From Undaria pinnatifida (Eukaryota > Sar > Phaeophyceae > Laminariales > Alariaceae), in NCBI GenBank assembly GCA_012845835.1, contig JABAKD010000009.1, forward strand, positions 9,973,785-10,037,784: DNA of 64,000 nt, read 5' to 3'. Shown here in pieces: positions 48,701 to 57,700 of this stretch (its first letter is position 1; each line of letters starts with the position of its first letter). The notes under the pieces are model-generated. The model was not told the DNA's origin and searched no databases. It saw only the letters and a program-made list of their open reading frames with translations. A program made the translations under genes and the position numbers.

Positions 48701-51700
48701 CCGCGGCATGTGGCCGAGCTTGCTGATTTTAATACTTCCGCGCGTGAAAATGATGAAGTGAGAGAAGGTAGGACTGGCGCGCAAACTCGTGCAGTCAACC
48801 AGCAGAGTTTACCCGGCCTCATGGCCACCCTAGGACCCATCTTCGCGACAGAGGTCGTGTACTCATTGTTGTCGGAGCAGAGAGCAGGTGATGAGACGGA
48901 ATTGCCGAAAGAACTGGTTCAGGATGTAGAATCGGAGCCTGGTAGTTATCAGGAAGCCCAGCGTTCGAAGTACGCTAAGATTTGGGAAGGAGCCAGGTCT
49001 GCCGAAATTGAAGGCTTGATAAGAGCAGGAACGTTCACGTTGGCAGTAAAAGTCCCGATAGGCTGTAATGTGATTGATGCTAGATGGGTTTTCAAGTGGA
49101 AAGCAGACGAAACAGGAAAGATAGTGAAGGCCAAGGCTAGGCTTGTAGCGAAGGGCTTCAAGCAGAAGTATGGTGTGGATTATCTTGAGACATTCTCGCC
49201 TACCGCAAATGCTGCATCTTTACGATTGCTGATAGTGTTGGCGTGTTTGTACAATTTGGAATTACTCCACTGGGATATTGAGCAAGCATTTGTTCAGTCG
49301 GAATTGGATCACGAGGTGTTCATGAAGTTGCCTCCTGGCTGCGGGTCGATGTCAGGAAAGGTTGTCCGTTTGAACAAGAGTTTGTACGGATTGAAGCAGG
49401 CTTCTAGGACATTTTACAAGAGGCTGGGGTCGGAACTGAAAAGGATTGGTTTTGAGCAGTCAATGTCTGACCCCTGTGTCCTGCGTTTCATGATGGGAGA
49501 CGAGGTATTGGGGATGGTCGCGATCCACGTGGATGACATTATGTATGCAGAAAGTAAGAGCCTTGCCAAGGTGGTTGTGGCAGCACTAGGTGACTCTCTT
49601 CCTACGAAGGACTTGGGGGAGGTCAAGTTCTTTCTAGGTTGTGAATATATTCGCGACCGTGAGGCTGGTACGATTGAGATTTCTCAGGAAAGTTATATCA
49701 GGAGTGTTCTCGAGAGATTCAATATATGTCGCACCAGCTCGATCCCTGCTTCCCTTGCCAATGATAACAGGTCCGTGATGGAGGATGAGGGGGCAGGAGA
49801 TGTGCCGTTCCGAGAGGTGGTGGGGAGCCTGATGTGGATCGCCAGCCAGACAAGGCCCGACATCGCCAATGCTGTGCGGGCGGTGGCGAGGCACTCTGAC
49901 GAACCAAAGAGGAGCCACTGGAAGGCAGCTCAGAAGATTCTCAATTATCTTCTGGAAACGGCGCATCTGACTTTGAAGTTCAAGCAGGATAGTTCGGTAG
50001 ACGCAGGCACGTTGGTGTATGTAGATGCTGACTTTGCAAGTAGGGCCACTGACCGTAGATCAGTTTCGGGTGCGATGGTTTTCGTGGCGGCGATGCTTGT
50101 AGTTTGGATTTCTAGGACGCAAAAATGCGTTTCACAGTCAACTTCAGAAGCAGAGTATCTTGCGATGGGAGGTGGTGTAAATGAGGCTCTGTTTGTAAAC
50201 GGAATGCTTCAGTTCCTGAGGCCTAGTGCGAAGCCTCGTAAGATAGATGTCCTCGAAGACAACGAGGGGGCGATTGCGCTCGCAGAGAACCCGCTGAGCT
50301 CGAGTAGGAGTAAGCACATCGATGTGAGGCACCACTTTCTTAGGAATCTGACCGAGGAGGGTGTGATCGAAGTCACCCACGTCCCCAGCGAGAAACAACA
50401 CGCGGACATCCTCACGAAGGCGTTGCCGAGAGATCTTTTTGAAGTTCACCGCGACTTTGCACTTGGTATCAAGAAGTAGAAGTCTGACTCGTTTTGTTTT
50501 TGTTTTTGTTTGATATGTATTTGGTCTGGTAGATACAACAGCCCCTAGGGAGGGTGTTCGTGATAGCGGCATGTATGTATCAACTGTACTGCGGTGAAAC
50601 TCTGATTGGTTGGTTTGAATAGCAGAACTGTTGATTGTATGTTGTTGTACCAGAATACTCTTCTTGTGGTGCTACGGTACTTCGGTAGATTGTACATGTG
50701 CACGAGTTATACATCGGACCGTAGTGGTGTGTACGGTACGTTGGTATGTCGGTACGTTGGACACATTGACGAATAGGAACATTCCTGTAGTGTTGCTAAC
50801 ACGATATAGCTTGTCTCAACGAACAGCCTAGCAATAAGTTACAGTTACATACGTTGTGTCACGGAGGTAAGTTACAGGGATCGTCTCGTGGTATCACCCA
50901 CGAGCAGTCCCACGGGTATATACGAGTAGGCACTATGCGAGGAGGTTTAGGTATTCGACTACGAGCGGTTGTTACTGGGCTGTGGAGAGTTGGCCCACAT
51001 GACCCACTCCACTTTCTGACCTGTCTCTCCAGACATTGGTCTCTCTAATATAATACCTTTCTCCAGAAGCCACTGATTTACCAACACGAACTCGGTAAGT
51101 AAGGCAAAAATGCAGGCACATGTCTGCGGGAAAGAGACGGTACGGAGCGACTTGGACGGTCACACCCCACCATCACAGCAGTACAACAGCAGTACAACAG
51201 CAGTGGAGTCAGCACGTACCGACCAATCCATAGCGGCCGCGAGTCGACGGGTACTTATACCGCAACTGAGACTCATACGGTACAGGAGTACGATGAAGAA
51301 AACTTTTGCTGCAATCTGCAGTGCCCGTAAGAAGGAGGTGTCGTTAGGCAGCTCCTGTTGACTGAGAAAAAAGAAGGTGTCGCTAGGCGACGGGGTGGAC
51401 TTCGACCCGAACTCGGTAAGACAAAGAGTACGACACGAACTCGGTAAGACAAAAATGCAGGTACATGTCTATCGGAAAGAGACGGCACGGGGCGAGTTGG
51501 ACGGTCGCACCCCACCATCACAGCAATACAACAACAGTACAACAGCAGTGGAGAAGCACGTACCGACCAATCCATAGCGGCAGCATATAGTAGCAATACG
51601 GCAGCGCAGCGGTACACATGTGGTCCTGTTGTACGCCAGGAGCTGGGTGGGGTTTGCAATTTTTTTACGATTCTCTACATTGCGGGGAAGATCGCGAGCC

Positions 51701-54700
51701 GTCCCCGGGGGAGGCTTCTCATGCCCCGCGCTCGCGGAGTTGGGACTCGTCGGCGGTTGCGTCGCCGCGGTCACCGAGGGCTTGTGTGTGGGGCGGGCGT
51801 GGCACGGGCGTGCGGTCGCCAGGGGCCGGGTGGCGAGCGGTAGAGCGGAGAGTTGTAAGTGTACCGGTTTCATAGTACGCGTAATTCCGCCGCTTGCACC
51901 TTAGCGCTTAGAGGTAATATTCCTTACGCATACAACGGTGGCGCTTAATTTACCCAATACACACAGATAAAAATCGCAGAGTTGCAATGTTGGTTATATA
52001 AAACTACCCACTGGCCCACGTTGTCACGTTACTACGTAGCTCAGTGGGAAGTTCTATATAACCAACAAAATATATGTTTGGGAGTCCGCCAATTGACTCT
52101 CACCGACTTCGTAACAGGGATCTCCGGGGCTCTCTCCCCTCGCCAAGCACTACCGTAGTACTTAGGAGCAAACTATCACAACCATTCACGTCTCCAGCGC
52201 GCACGCTCGCAAAGACGTTGTTTCCTCTATACATAACCAATATGCAGGAGCCCAGACGACGGCTGCTTCCCAGAGATGACCAGGACAGCTTCGTAAAGAT
52301 CTTAGGCTTCGAAAATTGATTATGAAGGATGCCCCTGGGTTTTGGTCTTGGTTTTCGGAGCGACTTTTCAGGAACCATGGTACTTCCACCTTTCTTTGTG
52401 TAACGAACGGTAGTAGCGTCGGGAGGATACTGATGAACTGTATTTTTCATTACTCCTTTGACCGTGAGGAAATTATAATTTTGTGTAATAATGCCGTAGC
52501 GATTACAACGTAGGGGGGCTTTTTGTTGTGCTCGACAATGATACAGCGGAGATGATGGTTGAATATAGTAGAGAGTTAAAGTAGTAAGTTGGCTCTATTG
52601 CAGTTGGAAATTCATTGCAAAACATCCTCGTTGGGCGGGATTTCTCATTGTGTTTGTATAGCCTTTCTCACCTGATTCATCCCTTTATGACAGACTTGAT
52701 TATTACATGGATGCCTGGGAATGAAACTCAATGCGTACATGGTGCATTGGACCATCGGCTGGTAACCCCACCACATCAACCGTGTCCGCGCATCGGGTAA
52801 GCCCGCCACGCTTCGAGGATCAAGAAAAATAAGTAGATTGGTGTTTCCATGGAATCGTCTATTATTTCTATATATAATAACTATATTCTACTACTATGGT
52901 AGTCCAAAAAAGCTTCCACGGAAGTGCATGGAATCTCCCAAGGTTACGGATGAAGCTTCGATAGAAGCACTGTGGTGGGAAGTTTATTTTCTTTAATGCT
53001 TTCATCACGGATACGTCCAGCGACAACTAACTTCCACGGTAGCTTCCATGGAAGCCCCCACTTTCTAAAAAAACATCCACCGCTTCCGCGGAAACTTCTG
53101 CTATTGTTTCTATGGAATCCATTGCATGGAAATACAACTTCCACGGTAGCTGAAGCTTCCACCGCTTCTATGGAAGCTCCCACTTCCAAAAACATTTCCA
53201 CCGCTCCCACCGAAAATTGCACTTTTCACATGGAATCCATTGCATGAAAGCTCCCACAACTCCCATAGGAGCTTTCCCTGTTTCCGTGGAAGCTTCCATC
53301 GCTTCCATGGATGCTTCCACTACTTGCATAGACGCTTCCATGAAAGGAGTAGAAGCTTCCCGAACTCATGGAAGTGGAAGCTTTACTCGATGGAAGTAGA
53401 TGGAAGCTGCCATGGAAGCGGCTTTCACATATTTTTCCCAAGGACAGCGATCTAAAACATGCCAACGCACTGCGACTTCGAATATTTCCAAGCGCGTCGA
53501 CATAGAGTATTTCCGATCGCAGCGACCTAGAATAAAAACACAATAATAATAGCAGCACACCGACTGAACAGACGTCTTCACCGTGATGAAAAGTTGGAAC
53601 GCCTGAGTCCGAAAGTCACCTCCGCAACCTTTAAATGTTTTAGGACGTCCATCCTTCAACCTAAGGTAAATTCGTGTCGACATGACATGTCTGAAAACAA
53701 CCAGGCACAAATTGTGGCCCCACTGGCACCAGATTCGGGAGAGAGGGCTCTTGTTTCTTCCCTCGCAATTTACACGCAAGCCTACAAACAGGATACGTGA
53801 ACTGGTCCCATGGACGCATTCAGGAAGCAGTCGACTCAACAACACGCGCTACGACAGCAACAGCAAGCAATTTTGAAGCTACATCAAAAGTTAGTTGAAG
53901 GCTTCGCGACGTCTCTCCCTACGGTGTGGTCGAGATTGCTAATAGTAAAAGCCCCCGGCTCTGCCAAGCGCGATGCGATTTGTCTTGCTACGTCTTCTCT
54001 CCCCTGCCCCGCCGCAGACGCTGCGCTATTCGTGGAAAAGGAAGACTTGGACGAGGATACAATAGCCGAAATCTTCATGTTCGCCGCGGGAGTGTCCACC
54101 ATAGTATTCGGTTTGTCCACCGACCTGCCGTTCCTCGTGGCCCCTTCGGTCCTCTACGTTGCTCGGCAATCCGGGTGCGTACGCTGCTAAGACAAACTAC
54201 CGGTAAGTTAGTTTTGTTTGGACGGATGCCCCGCTGCTGCCTGTCGGCTCTCCGCTCTCCTATTGGACAGTGCGTGTAGTAGTGCTGATCATTGGTTGCA
54301 TAATCTCGCCTCCCGGCGTATTAATCATGCTATGCCAACAATACAAGCCTAGTCCTCACAAGAGAGACGTGCAAGCAGTGAGATAGTTCGGAACTACGTG
54401 AATTGAATTTCGCTTTCCCTACTAACTCAATCCAACGAAAATAATGACTGAGCCAATAAATACCCTTACACAATAATCCTCGTGCGAGAACAGAATTACG
54501 ATGGGTGGGCAACTGGCTGCCCAAGCCTTGGCGAACGCCGCGGCAACGCTGGTTTTAGCGTGTGCTGTGAAGCTTAATCTTGTGTCGTACATACCGACGG
54601 CGCTCCGAGTCGGCGCTGGGAGCGGCGTGGCGATGCTTGTCGGCGTGTTGGGGATGCGCAGCGTTGGTCTCCTGGTCGCCGACGCTTTCATCTTGCCACC

Positions 54701-57700
54701 ATTTACGTGGGAAGCTGTGAGTATATAATGAACACCAGTACACTACATCAATACGTAGTGAGAACTGTTTATATCGTTTGTTGTTGTGGATGTTCTGTTG
54801 TTTTCCAATCGTGCCAGAACAATTATTTGACCCGCAATGACACGGACCGAAAGTAAACGCCACGCTTGTTTCGTGCGCTCAACCTCACGGTGTCTACATT
54901 TATTTAGCAATTCCATGACACCGCAACCCCCACCGACGCTTCGCTGATTGCCGCATGCCGGGGTCTATCCTGTACACCCAAAGGTTGTTGGTCTTGCACT
55001 TGTCACAGCTGCTTCGACGACGACGCCATCGGAATTTGCAGCGAGAAAGTGGATATACGTGCTGGTTGCGCCTCTGCTACTGACCGTGGCGGTGTACGCC
55101 ACTTTTGATAGATCGAAGTTTGCAGGTTATTCTTCAGCAGCTTATACGCCCCTGACAAACTGGCGTGGTGGGAGCTTTGGGCTGATAAACTTCTCGGTCA
55201 TGTCCGACGCCCCGGGACTATACATGCTCTACATACTCCGAACATTTTTCAGCATCGTCATCAACGTTTCGAGCGTTTTGCTTGTGCTGATCGACACGGT
55301 GTGCCTGCAGGCGAGAGCATATTAGACTATGATATGGTGCTAGTATAACAGCTTAAGGTTTTCAGCGAATTGTGTGTTCTGCGATTATATTACAGGTATC
55401 AACCCGTAGCGGTAGTGAAGCGCACAATCATTCACATACCTCCCGGATTCACAGTACGTACCTTTCGTCTTCGCGTCTTCGTGTTTCAACGCCATCAATG
55501 CTTTCAAAAGTATTGTCAACAGATACTTACTTGTAGTATTTATTCTATTGTGGCGTTTACCTTTCTTGATCAAACTACATGTCTCGTGCTGGGTTCGTGG
55601 CCGGTTCCCTAGCAGAGGGAGGGGCACCCTAGAGGTTCATAGTAGCGGACAGGACGTCGTCCTAGCGCGTTAGGGCGTGTAGCCGTGCCGTCATTTGCTA
55701 GCACCCACAAAAGGTACTGCAATCCACAGGCAGCAAACATCCTATTGCCAAGATCGCTTCATTATGTAACGCATTTTTAGTAGTAGAAGTGCGTATTAAA
55801 TAGCTCTCCTGTGTGTATCCGCTGTCGTCTACAGGCCATGTGAAACGCTGATACGGGTAGTACGCACAGGACATCTGCCAAACCGTAAGCCGGGGGTGTC
55901 AAACCCATTTAGAGGCCTCGCCGAATAGTCTCTTCCGTTGGGTGATACTTTCTCCAACACCACGCCTGAGAAAGTTTGGTTTCACTGTTGTATCTAATAT
56001 CTGCCAAACTCGTGACGGTCCACTGGCTTTTCCCCCGTGCTCTATCTCGGCTCGGTTTGCAGCGTTTTCGTGGCGTATTGAGATCTGCTGGAGAGACGGA
56101 CTTTTCTGACGCAATCGGGGGTACCAAGAAGGTGAGAAGGTGTGTCGATTCCATCGACTACGGTGTGGAATGCTCAGTCGTCCCATGCACCGAATTATCC
56201 TATGAAGCTATGGGGGTCATTTCGCGGGCCTGGGGTGCAACGCTTCGAACGGAGCAAGCGACACTGGGAGGCGAAGAAACGAAAAATAAATGGGCGATAT
56301 ACTACCCTCCATCCGCAAAGAGGCCAGAAACTCGAGACTTTGCGCTCGCAAATTCAAGAGCTCAAATAGATTCCGTATCATGTATCGTTCTCCAGGGCTT
56401 GTCACACTTCAGGTTTTCACCGGACGAATTTTGTCGAGAGGTCCGTAGTCTGTGTATTTTTCGTGATAGATGCGAAACGCGAGCCCTACCCTAGTCATCG
56501 CGTCGCTTTCGTGATTTGCTCAGCTCACAATGTCAACGCTCTGGCCTGACTTGAGGCGCATATTGTAAGTTTCAAGAGTGAGTACAGGTTTTCAGAGCCC
56601 GAGTCATACTCCGTGCACGTGAGAGTATCAATCGAGTTGCCGATGTACTGCAATGGTTTAAGGTCTCGATACGATCTAGCCGGTGGATTGATCGAGTTTG
56701 CGTAAGTTCGTTGTATACTACCCTCAAGTAAAGATGTGTTCGTTGAATAGTACCTGGTACTACTCACTCGACCACGTAATCACGGGTCTGCTGTAGTAGA
56801 TAGTGCTACATAACTAACAAAATACCTCGCTTGTTGTATTTGTAAGATGTACCTCTGTCTTAGAATTGGCAACCTCAGAGCCCCACATCGGCACCATGGA
56901 ATCATGGGCGAAAATCGTACATTTGAGCCAATAATAATGGGAAAAGGGAGCACAGGCAGATTTGCTAAAATTGCGGTAGACCACACTACCAACCTATTAC
57001 ATAGGGTATTTCGTACATACCGTCTGCATGATTGCCTCCCAACCTATGCCAAACGAAGTATGACTAACGAAGTAACGTAATTGAGCGCGGGTACACCAAG
57101 CGTTCCTTTCTAAACACTGACGATTTGCACTTCTCCCCCGCGTGCTCAATGGTGGTGACATTGCACATGACCACATCACCTCGCCTGTTGTACTTTGCAA
57201 TATATAGTCTATCTTTCATATAATTAGCGATGCCAGAAAATTATGGTAACTACATGGTTGTACCTATCGATTGAAATATGTTGTCTTGCGATCCATGTAC
57301 AACAACAAATTATGAAGCTTTAGCACGTTGTTTACCACACCCAAAGATTGTGTTGCCTACCACATCTATCATTAAATCTTCTAGAATAATAAACAATACC
57401 AGGCAGGTGATGTAAAGGGATGTCTTCTTGCTACAACCGTCAGATTTGTCCCCTTTAAGGAGTAACACTTTCCGCGCACATATTGAAGTGTCCCGCCCGC
57501 CCCTCCCTCCACCCGATCCCTCTTGTTCAAACGCGCCCCAGCTACAATCAAAATCTGCCAGACAGAGTAGTAAACACTACCAGCCGGCTGATATCACCTC
57601 ATTATCTTTCTGGCCATCCAACATCAAATCTTCTAGAATAATAAACAATACCAGGCACAGGTGATATAAAGGGATGTCTTCTTGCTACAACCGTCAGATT

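Larger units (their letters stand above)
45203..51086 (+). mobile_element. Near-intact Ty1/copia LTR retrotransposon
   Basis: The element is 5884 bp, with LTRs of 532 bp at each end and an exact 5-bp target duplication CGAAC at 45198-45202 and 51087-51091. It carries two overlapping long frames: Gag-protease (45823-47343) and integrase-RT-RNase H (to 50479). The domain order integrase before RT defines Ty1/copia. LTRs differ at one base only (45235 C, 50587 T), so the insertion is young. It sits in the ~350-bp tandem array within intron 1 of gene C, on the same strand as the gene. No TGG-type primer site follows the 5' LTR; the first bases are CGCTATAGCGCTATCGG. Confidence 0.95.

Noticed and set aside
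53810-54190. Separate 126-codon gene from 53810
   Set aside because: The upstream part is a chance extension of exon 2 of gene C across its acceptor; A and B lack it, and the exon 2 boundary is shared by all three copies.
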